A DNA stretch of 11,464 nucleotides from Minisyncoccota bacterium. GTDB lineage: Bacteria; Patescibacteriota; Minisyncoccia; Minisyncoccales; UBA5738. Below are positions 5,820 to 11,447 of this stretch, piece by piece. The DNA lies in assembly GCA_025453415.1 (NCBI GenBank), contig JALOQL010000021.1:1-11464 (forward strand). The letters are read 5' to 3'. The notes below the pieces were generated by a model, which had not been told where the DNA came from, did no database searches, and saw nothing but the letters and a program-made list of their open reading frames with translations. Numbering within the stretch: the first letter of the stretch is position 1; the number at the start of each line of letters is the position of its first letter. The translations under genes and the position numbers were made by a program.

Positions 5820-6113
5820 ATGGAAGCAATAATCAACTTCAAAACCGACAAAAAGATCAAAGCCGAGGCCCAGGACATTGCCAAGAGGATGGGACTTTCC
5901 TTGAGCGACGTGCTCAACGTGCTTTTGCGCGGTTTTGTGCGCGACAAGGAATTAAATGTCAATTTGGAAGAACCGTCGAAATGGCTTTTGAAAGAATTAG
6001 CCGAAGCCGACGCGGATATTAAGGCGGGCAGGGTTTCACCCATGTTTTCCGATGCTGAAGAGGCGATAAAGTGGCTTGATAATAAAGATCGCAAATATGA
6101 AAATCGGGTATAG
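5820..6113 (+). CDS. RelB/DinJ-family antitoxin
   Basis: A 97-residue protein with an N-terminal ribbon-helix-helix: strand AIINFKTD (3-10), then helix KIKAEAQDIAKRMG and helix LSLSDVLNVLLRGFV. This is the RelB/DinJ DNA-binding and dimerisation domain. The C-terminal half is acidic and helical (LLKELAEADADIKAG) and would wrap and neutralise the toxin. As in this family, the antitoxin comes first and its 3' end overlaps the toxin by 17 nt. It should repress its own promoter with the toxin as co-repressor through the inverted repeat at 5788-5813. Length is normal. Confidence 0.88.
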   Translation: MEAIINFKTDKKIKAEAQDIAKRMGLSLSDVLNVLLRGFVRDKELNVNLEEPSKWLLKELAEADADIKAGRVSPMFSDAEEAIKWLDNKDRKYENRV

Positions 6114-6360
6114 CGAGAGATTTTTGAAACAGCAGGGCAAGGCGCCGGAGAACGTAAGGGAGGCATTAAAAGAGCGTCTCAGAATATTCGCGCGAGATAA
6201 ATTCAATATTATTCTGAATAACCATCAGTTGACTGGGAAAATGAAAGGATTGAGGAGCATTAATGTAAATGGTGACTGGCGGGCGCTTTTCGAAGAGTTG
6301 TCAAATGGGGATGTGATTTTTAAAGCAATCGGAACCCATAGCCAGCTTTACGGTAAATAA
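6097..6360 (+). CDS. YafQ/RelE-family mRNA interferase toxin
   Basis: An 87-residue RelE-fold toxin that should cleave mRNA on the ribosome. The ATG at 6097 is chosen because MKIGYSERF begins the family's first strand; it overlaps the antitoxin by 17 nt. The C-terminal half follows the YafQ pattern: NHQLTGKMKG (His43), NVNGDWR (Asp60, Trp61), and GTHSQLYG (His81, Tyr85). Compared with E. coli YafQ as I recall it, His43, Asp60, Trp61 and His81 match catalytic or nearby residues. The second catalytic His (before ExDW) is Asn56, the catalytic Arg (before xGTH) is Ala77, and the final Phe is Tyr85. It may be a weakened or differently tuned toxin. Confidence 0.85.
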   Translation: MKIGYSERFLKQQGKAPENVREALKERLRIFARDKFNIILNNHQLTGKMKGLRSINVNGDWRALFEELSNGDVIFKAIGTHSQLYGK

Positions 6361-6442
6361 TTATAAAATGCCGGCCAATTTGGAATAAACTACCCTGGGG
6401 AAAAGCCCCGAGGTATTTTGCCAGTTGAATAAATTACGGCTT

Positions 6443-6844
6443 ATGCTCAAAAATATCAACATTCTCGGGTTTTATGTGAGCGATATCGGCGCAACTGTCG
6501 ATTTTTATTCCAAAATTGGCTTCCAAAAAACGCGACAAGATGGTAATTTTACGGAGATGATGCTCGGTCCGATGAAACTGCGATTCAACGCCAAAGAGAC
6601 CGCCAGGGAGCAAGATGCGTCGTTCCACAAGGATGCTTTCGGTGAACCAAAGGGGTTGGGTTTGTATATCAATATTGAAGTTGAAGGGATCGACGATCAT
6701 TACCAGTCGCTGATCGGCAAGGGGCTTAAGCCGTCAACAACGCCCCGGAATTGGCCGTGGGGCCACCGCGAATTTGTCATTCGCGACCCGGACGGGTATA
6801 AAATAGTGTTTTACGAAATAACAAACGGCTCAATTCGCCGTTAA
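6443..6844 (+). CDS. VOC-superfamily (glyoxalase/bleomycin-resistance fold) protein
   Basis: A 133-residue single-domain VOC protein with two beta-alpha-beta-beta-beta halves. The first starts INILGFYVSDIGATVDFYSKIGF and the second GLYINIEVEGIDDHYQSLIGKG; the end HREFVIRDPDGYKIVFYE is a strong family signature. The final Glu (FYE) is the usual metal ligand, but the usual His at the start of strand 1 is absent (Asn/Ile), so metal binding is uncertain. The family includes glyoxalase I, dioxygenases and antibiotic-binding proteins; this fits a small binding or resistance-like protein with unknown ligand. I chose ATG 6443 since MLKNIN begins the fold; a TTG at 6425 would add six residues. The 82 nt before it hold a short GGGG/CCCC hairpin (6397-6409) that is too weak to call a terminator. 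Confidence 0.85.
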   Translation: MLKNINILGFYVSDIGATVDFYSKIGFQKTRQDGNFTEMMLGPMKLRFNAKETAREQDASFHKDAFGEPKGLGLYINIEVEGIDDHYQSLIGKGLKPSTTPRNWPWGHREFVIRDPDGYKIVFYEITNGSIRR

Positions 6845-6850
6845 AATAAA

Positions 6851-7510
6851 ATGTTTCTAAAAAAAGGAAGATCGGATTGGTCGAAGATGATTTTAGTTGC
6901 CGTGTTTGCCGGCGCGGTCGGAGGTGGGTTGATTTCTTACATAAATGATACGGTTTGGCAAGTTGATTCTTTGACGCAGACTGTTGCGATAAAAAAACCG
7001 GTAATCGCCAAAGAAGCGTCGGAACAAATATCGGAAAAGACGGAATTGTCGCCGGTCGTGACCGCCGAAGAAACCGAGGCAACGCCGGAAATAGAGCGCG
7101 ATTTTTTTGCTTCGTTTTCCGCGGGGCCGGGCGCACGCTCGGATGCGCAAACAAGAGAAGCGGCATTGAAAATATACCGGGAGCAGGAAGATTGCCTAAA
7201 AACTAATTTTACCACTTTCGATATGAACGAGTGCCTGATTGCCGCCGGCAAAAGCTATAACGAGTTGCTTGAAAGCCGGTATGTCCGGAGATTGGCGTCT
7301 TTGGACGATCTTACCCGGGAGTGGCCCGATGCGGCAAATTATTACGAGAGCGAAAAAGCTAATCTGAAAAAAGCCATGGATGCGTGGAAAATCTACCGCG
7401 AAGCGATTTGCGCGGCCGAATATGACGATGCTGCGGGAGGCACAATAAAGGGAATCGCCTACGGCTCCTGCTATATCTCGACCACCTTGAAGCAAATATT
7501 TTCGCTGTAA
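6851..7510 (+). CDS. Membrane-anchored LprI-like (DUF1311) protein
   Basis: A 219-residue protein with one N-terminal membrane anchor (about 13-31, MILVAVFAGAVGGGLISYI) after a positively charged start. A polar Glu/Thr/Ala-rich linker (45-100) leads to a globular domain with four cysteines: Cys115, Cys128, Cys187 and Cys207. The pattern CLKTNFTTFDMNECLIAAGKSY, then KKAMDAWKIYREAICAAE, then GGTIKGIAYGSC, is that of the LprI/DUF1311 fold, in which two disulfides hold a helical bundle. It should lie outside the cytoplasmic membrane. LprI proteins bind and inhibit lysozyme in mycobacteria; a similar role here is only possible. It begins 6 nt after the VOC gene without a Shine-Dalgarno, so the two probably form one transcript ending at the terminator at 7527. 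Confidence 0.78.
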   Translation: MFLKKGRSDWSKMILVAVFAGAVGGGLISYINDTVWQVDSLTQTVAIKKPVIAKEASEQISEKTELSPVVTAEETEATPEIERDFFASFSAGPGARSDAQTREAALKIYREQEDCLKTNFTTFDMNECLIAAGKSYNELLESRYVRRLASLDDLTREWPDAANYYESEKANLKKAMDAWKIYREAICAAEYDDAAGGTIKGIAYGSCYISTTLKQIFSL

Positions 7511-7526
7511 CCGCTATAAACCAAAA

Positions 7527-7542
7527 CCCCGCCTAGGCGGGG
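7527..7542. terminator. Bidirectional terminator between convergent genes
   Basis: A perfect 16-bp palindrome CCCCGCCTAGGCGGGG. On the + strand it is followed by TTGTTTTT, ending the LprI-like transcript; on the - strand it is followed by TTTT, ending the TipAS transcript. The TipAS stop codon (TAG, - strand 7535-7533) lies in the centre of the palindrome. Confidence 0.85.
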
Positions 7543-7943
7543 TTGTTTTTAAAGGGGTTGCAGAAATGGTCGATGGCCTGGTGCATGAATTCCGCCATTC
7601 CCGGCGCGTACTTTTCGAATGTCGTTGAGAACAAGGGATCGTCGGCGTACATTTTTCCCAGGCCGCGGTACATTTCCAGGTTCGGTTCGTAGAAATGCTT
7701 CAGGCTTTCGTAGTGTCGGGCAATGAGCGCCTGGACTTCCGGGCTTTTCGGCCCTTTGGGCATGGCCGCGGCGATTTCCTTGAGCAGCGCGTCGCTTTCG
7801 GCTCGGATGCGGGCGATGTCTTCCTTGCTCATTTTACCCGCGCGCTCCTGCGATTGCTGGTAGGTGATGGTGCCACCCCAGCGCTTTTTCGCTTCCGCGG
7901 CGTACTCGTCGTCGGCGTCGCTGTCGGTTTTGTTGGGTTCCAT
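7533..7943 (-). CDS. Stand-alone TipAS antibiotic-recognition domain protein
   Basis: A 136-residue helical protein that reads as a TipAS domain, the C-terminal ligand-binding domain of MerR-type TipAL regulators, which bind thiopeptide antibiotics. Typical segments are AKKRWGGTITYQQSQER, the central SPEVQALIARHYESLKHFYEPNLEMYRGLGKMYADDPLF and the end YAPGMAEFMHQAIDHF. The MerR helix-turn-helix is absent, so it resembles the short TipAS form that sequesters drug without regulating transcription. It starts at ATG 7943-7941 and ends inside the shared terminator. Upstream on its strand the DNA is AT-rich, with TAAAAT 9 nt before the ATG but no convincing -35. Ligand unknown. Confidence 0.85.
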   Translation of the reverse strand: MEPNKTDSDADDEYAAEAKKRWGGTITYQQSQERAGKMSKEDIARIRAESDALLKEIAAAMPKGPKSPEVQALIARHYESLKHFYEPNLEMYRGLGKMYADDPLFSTTFEKYAPGMAEFMHQAIDHFCNPFKNNPA

Positions 7944-8010
7944 GTTTTTGCTATTTTAATTTGTTGCTTCCAATATAGTATTTTTGGCAAAAAATTAAAA
8001 ATAAGCAAGG

Positions 8011-8040
8011 TTGACATGTCCTACATGGTTCGGATAAGAT
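8011..8040 (+). promoter_or_regulatory. Promoter of a candidate small RNA
   Basis: Consensus -35 TTGACA (8011-8016), an 18-nt spacer and -10 TAAGAT (8035-8040). The predicted start is near 8047. It reads away from the divergent TipAS gene into a region without a convincing protein gene. Confidence 0.6.
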
Positions 8041-8067
8041 TGCAGGTACCGACGCGGATTATCCGAA
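8029..8067. promoter_or_regulatory. 9-bp inverted repeat over the -10 box
   Basis: TTCGGATAA (8029-8037) and TTATCCGAA (8059-8067) are perfect inverted arms 21 nt apart, spanning the -10 box and start of the small RNA promoter. An operator is the simplest reading. Confidence 0.5.
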
Positions 8068-8181
8068 AAAAACAATGTTAGGAGGGAGGCCCGACATTGA
8101 TACAATTCCGATATCTCGGAATTATGTCACAACTTATTGTTTCGCGGGTTTTTCCTTGGAAGCGCAGACGTGCTTCTTTTT
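8047..8181 (+). ncRNA. Candidate small RNA or attenuated leader
   Basis: About 135 nt from the predicted start to a T-run. It contains a purine run GGAGGGAGG (8081-8089), a perfect hairpin AATTCCGA-TATC-TCGGAATT (8104-8123), and a terminator hairpin at 8159-8176. The purine run plus CCCG (to 8093) can pair with CGGGTTTTTCC (8145-8155), with several G-U pairs, closing a stem round the hairpin and hiding the Shine-Dalgarno-like run. I recognise no known RNA family. Alternatively the purine run is a ribosome site for a 52-codon frame from TTG 8097 to TAA 8255, which has no recognisable homology and runs through the terminator; termination versus read-through would then be attenuation. Confidence 0.45.
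8159..8181 (+). terminator. Intrinsic terminator of the candidate small RNA
   Basis: GAAGCGC (8159-8165), loop AGAC, GTGCTTC (8170-8176) form a 7-bp stem with one G-U pair, followed directly by TTTTT and then GTTTCTTT. On the - strand no T-run follows, so it is one-directional. Confidence 0.65.
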
Positions 8182-8268
8182 GTTTCTTTGCAGGGAGGTT
8201 GGCGGCTGCCGGTAATATTTCCGGGTGTTGCGCGTGTCCGGCGCAATTGGATTAAAAAGGATGCTTTC

Positions 8269-8543
8269 TAGCACCACACTAACTTAATTTTGCGGATTTA
8301 GAACATTCAAATCCGGCCAGTTTCAATGAGCGACAACGAAATTGTACCCTCTGCGGTACATTGAGGAGGAGTGAAGCGGAAAATGGCCGAATTTCAATGT
8401 TCCCGGAGGGCAGGATTTATTTGGCCAATCTTCGTCGTTGCTCGTCGCTAATGTAGTGCATGGACTACATCACGCTCTTCGCGCCTAGAATCTTGGCCAA
8501 ATAAATCCTGCTAAATCCGCAAAATTAAGTTAGTGTGGTGCTA
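8269..8543. mobile_element. MITE-like element with perfect 33-bp terminal inverted repeats
   Basis: The ends 8269-8301 and 8511-8543 are perfect inverted repeats of 33 bp (left end TAGCACCACACTAACTTAAT). The outermost bases are TA on both sides, fitting a TA target duplication as made by IS630/Tc1-type transposases. The 275-bp interior has no open frame of note. It holds a second perfect inverted repeat (8410-8428 with 8493-8511) and a small hairpin ATGTAGT/ACTACAT (8451-8470). Length, lack of coding and long inverted ends fit a non-autonomous element. It sits 36 bp before the CAP gene start and may bring or remove promoter signals. The TA duplication is inferred, since TA is also part of the palindrome. 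Confidence 0.7.
8410..8511. repeat. Inner 19-bp inverted repeat of the MITE-like element
   Basis: Arm 8410-8428 (GCAGGATTTATTTGGCCAA) is exactly complementary to 8493-8511. The right arm abuts the right terminal repeat, while the left arm is 108 nt from the left one, so the element is asymmetric. The 64-nt loop holds the ATGTAGT/ACTACAT hairpin, so a single strand could fold into a nested structure. Confidence 0.85.
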
Positions 8544-8579
8544 ACATTCAAAATCCCGGCCAATGAAAAGAAATTGCTT

Positions 8580-9392
8580 ATGAAAAAAACAATAATCCTG
8601 TTTGCGGTGTGTTTTTCGGTTTTGGCCACGACGGTTTCGGCGGCCAGTACGATTTCGATGAGAACGCAGATGAATGTTTCGGGTACAAGTGCGCCCGTCG
8701 CGCCGGTTCCGGTTCAGAAGCCAACCGTTCCCGTGGTTCCGGTCATTCCCGCGCCCGCGCCGGTCGTCAACGTACCGGATAAGGCAACGCCGGTCGTTCC
8801 GTCGGTGCCGGTAGCGACGCCAAAACCGGTGGTGCCCGCGCCCGTTCCGGTTCCGGTGGCCAAGCCGGTGGTGCCCGTACCCGTTCCGTTGCCGCCGCCG
8901 GCGCCGCAGAATCCGGTTCCGGCGCCCGCTGCTTCGTCGACAAACAGCGTCGGGGCTGCCAGCGCTTTGGCTCCGACCGATGCCGAACTGCGGATGAAAA
9001 ACGAAATTTTTGTCGCTACCAACAATGCCCGGACCGCGGTTTTGGGTTCATCGCGCCGGCTGGCGTCGAATGCCACTTTGGATAAAGTGGCGGCTGAACG
9101 CGCGGCGGATATGTTCAAATACCAGTACTTTTCCCACAGCTCGCCGGACGGGAAGACCATGGTCAACCTGGTCAACCAATACGGTTACCGGTGGTGGGCG
9201 CTGGGTGAAAACCTTGCCTGGGGAACATATTCAACGGGAGCCCAGATCGTGAACAGCTGGATGAACAGCCCCGGCCACAAGGCCAACATCCTTTCGGCGT
9301 CATATGCCGAGATCGGCATTGCCGCCGCCTACGGGAACTTCAAAGGCCGCAATGTCTGGATCGCGGTCCAGGTGTTTGCCCGGCCGCGGTAG
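8580..9392 (+). CDS. Secreted CAP/SCP-domain protein with Pro/Val-rich linker
   Basis: A 270-residue exported protein. A signal peptide (1-21, Lys-Lys then a hydrophobic core, cleavage probably after VSA-A) is followed by a low-complexity Pro/Val/Ala linker (about 38-118, PVVPxPVPV-type repeats) and a C-terminal CAP domain (about 138-270) of the bacterial YkwD type. The four CAP cavity residues are visible: His186 (YFSHSSPDG), Glu210 (GENLAWG), His233 (SPGHKANIL) and Glu244 (YAEIGIA). The linker would span the cell wall or surface layer. CAP domains act in wall or lipid interactions or proteolysis; the role here is unknown. I chose ATG 8580 because it gives a clean signal peptide; an upstream GTG at 8535 lies within the MITE-like repeat. 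No Shine-Dalgarno is seen. A strong terminator follows. Confidence 0.9.
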   Translation: MKKTIILFAVCFSVLATTVSAASTISMRTQMNVSGTSAPVAPVPVQKPTVPVVPVIPAPAPVVNVPDKATPVVPSVPVATPKPVVPAPVPVPVAKPVVPVPVPLPPPAPQNPVPAPAASSTNSVGAASALAPTDAELRMKNEIFVATNNARTAVLGSSRRLASNATLDKVAAERAADMFKYQYFSHSSPDGKTMVNLVNQYGYRWWALGENLAWGTYSTGAQIVNSWMNSPGHKANILSASYAEIGIAAAYGNFKGRNVWIAVQVFARPR

Positions 9393-9410
9393 GCATGACT
9401 TCAGGCAAGC

Positions 9411-9444
9411 AAAAAACAAACAGGGGTGTCCCTGTTTGTTTTTT
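9411..9444. terminator. Strong intrinsic terminator after the CAP gene
   Basis: A perfect 15-bp inverted repeat with core CAGGG-GTGT-CCCTG, A-rich on the left (from 9411) and T-rich on the right (to 9444). It can work on both strands. Confidence 0.9.
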
Positions 9445-9529
9445 GAATTCACGCCAGTTTAATTCCAAATGTGGGATTATCGGAAACAGGTTCCTGTTTT
9501 CCAAAAGGTCGAGTGTCGCAGTTATTTTT

Positions 9530-9535
9530 TAATAT
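9530..9535 (+). promoter_or_regulatory. -10 box of the DUF1428 gene
   Basis: TAATAT lies 6 nt before the ATG at 9542, in the same place as the -10 boxes at 1356 and 9979. No good -35 is found 17 nt upstream (GGTCGA), so the call is tentative. It would give a leaderless mRNA. Confidence 0.4.
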
Positions 9536-9541
9536 CATGAT

Positions 9542-9910
9542 ATGGCCAAATACGTTGACGGTTTCTTGTTGGTGGTGCCCAAAGCGAATTTGGAGGCGTA
9601 CAAGGAAATGGCCGCAAGGGGCGCGGAGGTTTGGAAAAAGCATGGCGCTTTGGAATATGTTGAAAGCGTCGGGGACGATCTTGAACCCAAAGATATCAAA
9701 GTCACGTTTCCAAAAATTGTCGGGGCCAAACCCGACGAAATCGTGGTTTTTTCATACATCGTGTACGAATCGCGGGCCGAACGCAACCGGATAAATGCCG
9801 AAGTGATGAAAGACCCGATGATGAACGATCCCAAATACAAGGATATGCCGATGCCTTTCGATATGAACCGGATGGCGTTCGGCGGTTTCGAAGTTATTGT
9901 CGAAGCCTGA
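9542..9910 (+). CDS. DUF1428 (YbaA-like) protein
   Basis: A 122-residue small cytosolic protein of the DUF1428 family, a ferredoxin-like dimeric alpha-beta barrel fold. Family marks are the start YVDGFLLVVPKANLEAYKEMA, the segment GALEYVESVGDD, the VVFSYIVYESRAERNRINAEVMKDP helix, and the end MPFDMNRMAFGGFEVIVE. The length is typical of the family. Function is unknown; the fold is shared with stress-responsive and monooxygenase-like proteins. It is a single-gene unit between two terminators (9411-9444 and 9929-9954). Confidence 0.9.
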   Translation: MAKYVDGFLLVVPKANLEAYKEMAARGAEVWKKHGALEYVESVGDDLEPKDIKVTFPKIVGAKPDEIVVFSYIVYESRAERNRINAEVMKDPMMNDPKYKDMPMPFDMNRMAFGGFEVIVEA

Positions 9911-9928
9911 TTCGTGGAAACAAAAAAG

Positions 9929-9954
9929 CAGGGGATTGCCCCTGTTTTTGTTTT
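9929..9954. terminator. Intrinsic terminator after the DUF1428 gene
   Basis: CAGGGG (9929-9934), loop ATTG, CCCCTG (9939-9944), then TTTTTGTTTT. An A-rich run precedes the stem, so it can work on both strands. The core resembles the terminator at 9411-9444. The -35 box of the next gene begins 1 nt after the T-run. Confidence 0.88.
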
Positions 9955-9955
9955 C

Positions 9956-9984
9956 TTGCAAGACGGTGCTGTTTGCCGTATTAT
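9956..9984 (+). promoter_or_regulatory. Promoter of the YdeI-family gene
   Basis: TTGCAA (9956-9961), a 17-nt spacer and TATTAT (9979-9984). The ATG at 9994 follows the -10 by 9 nt, so the transcript should begin close to the start codon and be leaderless. This also argues against the TTG at 9973 as a start, since it lies upstream of the -10. Confidence 0.6.
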
Positions 9985-9993
9985 TTTATCAAT

Positions 9994-10557
9994 ATGAAAA
10001 TCGGCGAAATTTTAAATATCACCAACAGGGAAGATTGGCGCAAGTGGTTGGAGAAGAACCATGACAAAGAAAAGGAGGTTTGGTTGGTGTATCATAATAA
10101 AAAATCGGGGAGGGGGAGGATTGGGTATAATGAGGCGGTGGAGGAGGCGTTGGCGTTTGGGTGGATCGATAGCACCGTCAAAAAACTGGATGAAAATTCC
10201 ACGGCGCAGAGGTTTACGCCGCGCAATCCAAAGAGCGGTTATTCGCAGGCAAATATCGAGCGGCTGCGTTGGCTGGTCAAAGAGGGAAGGGTGATCTTTT
10301 CGGTGCGCGCCACGGTGGCGCCGATACTGGCCAAGGAATTCGTGTTTCCGCCGGATATAATGGAAAGGATAAAAGCCAACAAGGCGGCCTGGGAAAATTT
10401 CCAAAAATACTCGCCCGTCTACCGGCGGATCCGCATCGGCTATGTCGAGGGCGCGCGCTCCCGGCCCGAAGAATTCAAGAAACGGCTGGAAAATCTCATC
10501 AAGAAGTCTGCCGCTAACAAGCAGTTTGGCTTTGGCGGGATCGAGAAGTATTATTAG
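9994..10557 (+). CDS. YdeI/OmpD-associated family protein
   Basis: A 187-residue cytosolic protein of the YdeI (OmdA) family. Hallmarks are the start REDWRKWLEKNHDKEKEVWLVYHNKKSG, then YNEAVEEALAFGWIDSTVKKLDE, and TAQRFTPRNPKSGYSQANIERLRWLVKEGR. The C-terminal part (about 125-187) has the FQKYSPVYRRIRIGYVEGARSRPEEFKKRLE helix pair typical of the family. YdeI proteins are implicated in resistance to cationic peptides and envelope stress, but the mechanism is unknown. Codons for residues 37-60 are unusually G-rich (GGG, AGG, GAG), unlike neighbouring parts of the gene. It starts at ATG 9994, behind its own promoter. Confidence 0.88.
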   Translation: MKIGEILNITNREDWRKWLEKNHDKEKEVWLVYHNKKSGRGRIGYNEAVEEALAFGWIDSTVKKLDENSTAQRFTPRNPKSGYSQANIERLRWLVKEGRVIFSVRATVAPILAKEFVFPPDIMERIKANKAAWENFQKYSPVYRRIRIGYVEGARSRPEEFKKRLENLIKKSAANKQFGFGGIEKYY

Positions 10558-10608
10558 GCGTTCCGGTTATATCTGGCCTAATCTCCCAAAATCGGCGAAA
10601 ATAATAGA

Positions 10609-11307
10609 ATGGAAACGGAAAATACCAATATCGGCCGTGAAAAGAAACTTACGATCGCGGAAGAGCGGCGCTTACTGGTAAATTCGTCCCTTAGGGACCC
10701 GTCGCTTTACGTGCTTTTGCTGTCCAATTTGGCAACGGCTTATTTTGCCGTCGTCGAGCACTGGAGTTTGCCTAGCGTCATGCTTGTTTACTGGCAGCAA
10801 AGCGTGACAATCGGTTTTTTCAATTTTATAAAAATACTCCAGCTGAAAAATTTCTCCACCGAAGGTTTTAAGATCAACGGCAAACAGCCGCTCCCGACGC
10901 GGGGAACGCAGATACAGACCGCGTTTTTCTTTCTGTTCCACTACGGAATTTTTCACGCCGCTTATTTTGCATTTTTAGCCGGCATGTTTTCAATGGCCGG
11001 GGATAACCGGGGAGCGGAATATCTTTTTACGGTGTCCGCGATATTTTTTTTGAATCATCTTTTCTCCTATCTTTACAACCGGCCTTGGGCGGAGGAGAAA
11101 CAGAATATCGGAACGGTGATGATCGGTCCTTACGCGCGGATAATCCCGATGCATCTTACAATATTGTTCGCGATACCCGCCGGATTTATTTTCGGAGCCG
11201 CGGGATCGATTTTGATTTTCCTCGTTTTGAAGACGCTTATCGATGCTGTGACGCACGTTGTCAGTCATTATAAGGAACATGTTTTTAGCTTGGGATTGGG
11301 TAAGTAA
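10609..11307 (+). CDS. DUF6498-like polytopic membrane protein
   Basis: A 232-residue membrane protein with about five or six hydrophobic segments: 31-47 (LYVLLLSNLATAYFAVV), 57-73 (VMLVYWQQSVTIGFFNF), 105-128, 140-156, 178-197 and 197-213. The features YWQQSVTIGFFNFIKIL near the N-terminus and LNHLFSYLYNRPWAEEKQNIGTVMIGPYARIIPMHLTI towards the C-terminus match the DUF6498 family as I recall it. No catalytic motif is evident. Function is unknown. It starts 51 nt after the YdeI gene; AATAAT 4 nt before the ATG is too close for a standard -10, so co-transcription with the YdeI gene is possible. Confidence 0.75.
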   Translation: METENTNIGREKKLTIAEERRLLVNSSLRDPSLYVLLLSNLATAYFAVVEHWSLPSVMLVYWQQSVTIGFFNFIKILQLKNFSTEGFKINGKQPLPTRGTQIQTAFFFLFHYGIFHAAYFAFLAGMFSMAGDNRGAEYLFTVSAIFFLNHLFSYLYNRPWAEEKQNIGTVMIGPYARIIPMHLTILFAIPAGFIFGAAGSILIFLVLKTLIDAVTHVVSHYKEHVFSLGLGK

Positions 11308-11332
11308 CATGTTACGTAACAAGGTAAGTAAC
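11299..11332. repeat. Clustered direct repeats and palindromes before the AbrB-like stub
   Basis: GGTAAGTAAC occurs at 11299-11308 and 11323-11332. Between them are the perfect palindromes GTAACATGTTAC (11304-11315) and GTTACGTAAC (11311-11320), so the GTAAC unit appears four times in both orientations. Its position 14-47 nt before the AbrB-like start suggests an operator. Confidence 0.6.
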
Positions 11333-11345
11333 AAAATATAACAAC

Positions 11346-11447
11346 ATGAAAGACAAAAAAATCCGAAAACTAACCAAGATCGGCAAAAGATCCATCGGCC
11401 TGACGCTTCCGATCGAGGAGGTAAGGGATTTACTTGTCCGTCCGTAG
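11346..11447 (+). pseudogene. 5' stub of an AbrB/SpoVT-type gene
   Basis: A 33-residue frame, MKDKKIRKLTKIGKRSIGLT then LPIEEVRDLLVRP, ends at TAG 11445. It resembles the N-terminal half of an AbrB/MazE-type swapped-hairpin DNA-binding domain, in which (I/V)RK(I/L)TK(V/I)G...S.G(V/L)T(L/I)P is the signature. The usual domain needs about 45-50 residues and continues with a strand after EE(V/L), missing here. The frame stops within a repeat-like sequence (from about 11437), so the gene seems cut by it. Such proteins are often antitoxins that bind their own palindromic promoter, which the repeats at 11299-11332 would suit. A short natural protein cannot be excluded. Confidence 0.55.

Noticed and set aside
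6397..6409. GGGG/CCCC hairpin after the toxin gene as a terminator
   Set aside because: Only 4 bp of clean stem, and the following T-run is short and displaced.
7695..8081. 128-codon open frame on the + strand
   Set aside because: It is antisense to the TipAS gene and has no domain or start signal.
8097..8255. 52-codon frame from TTG as a definite gene
   Set aside because: It has a good purine run before it, but no recognisable homology, and it contains an intrinsic terminator; kept only as an alternative for the small RNA.
8714..9175. 153-codon open frame on the - strand, Gly/Thr-rich
   Set aside because: It lies exactly opposite the Pro/Val linker and CAP domain; its composition is the mirror of that repeat and no domain is visible.
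9973..9993. TTG start adding seven residues to the YdeI protein
   Set aside because: It lies upstream of the -10 box of the gene's promoter and would not be in the mRNA; the family start fits ATG 9994.
10107..10130. G-runs in the YdeI gene as a quadruplex
   Set aside because: The runs encode conserved residues with G-rich codons; one of the four runs has only two G.
10127..10132. Perfect TATAAT in the YdeI gene
   Set aside because: It has no -35 at a proper distance and codes for a conserved part of the protein.
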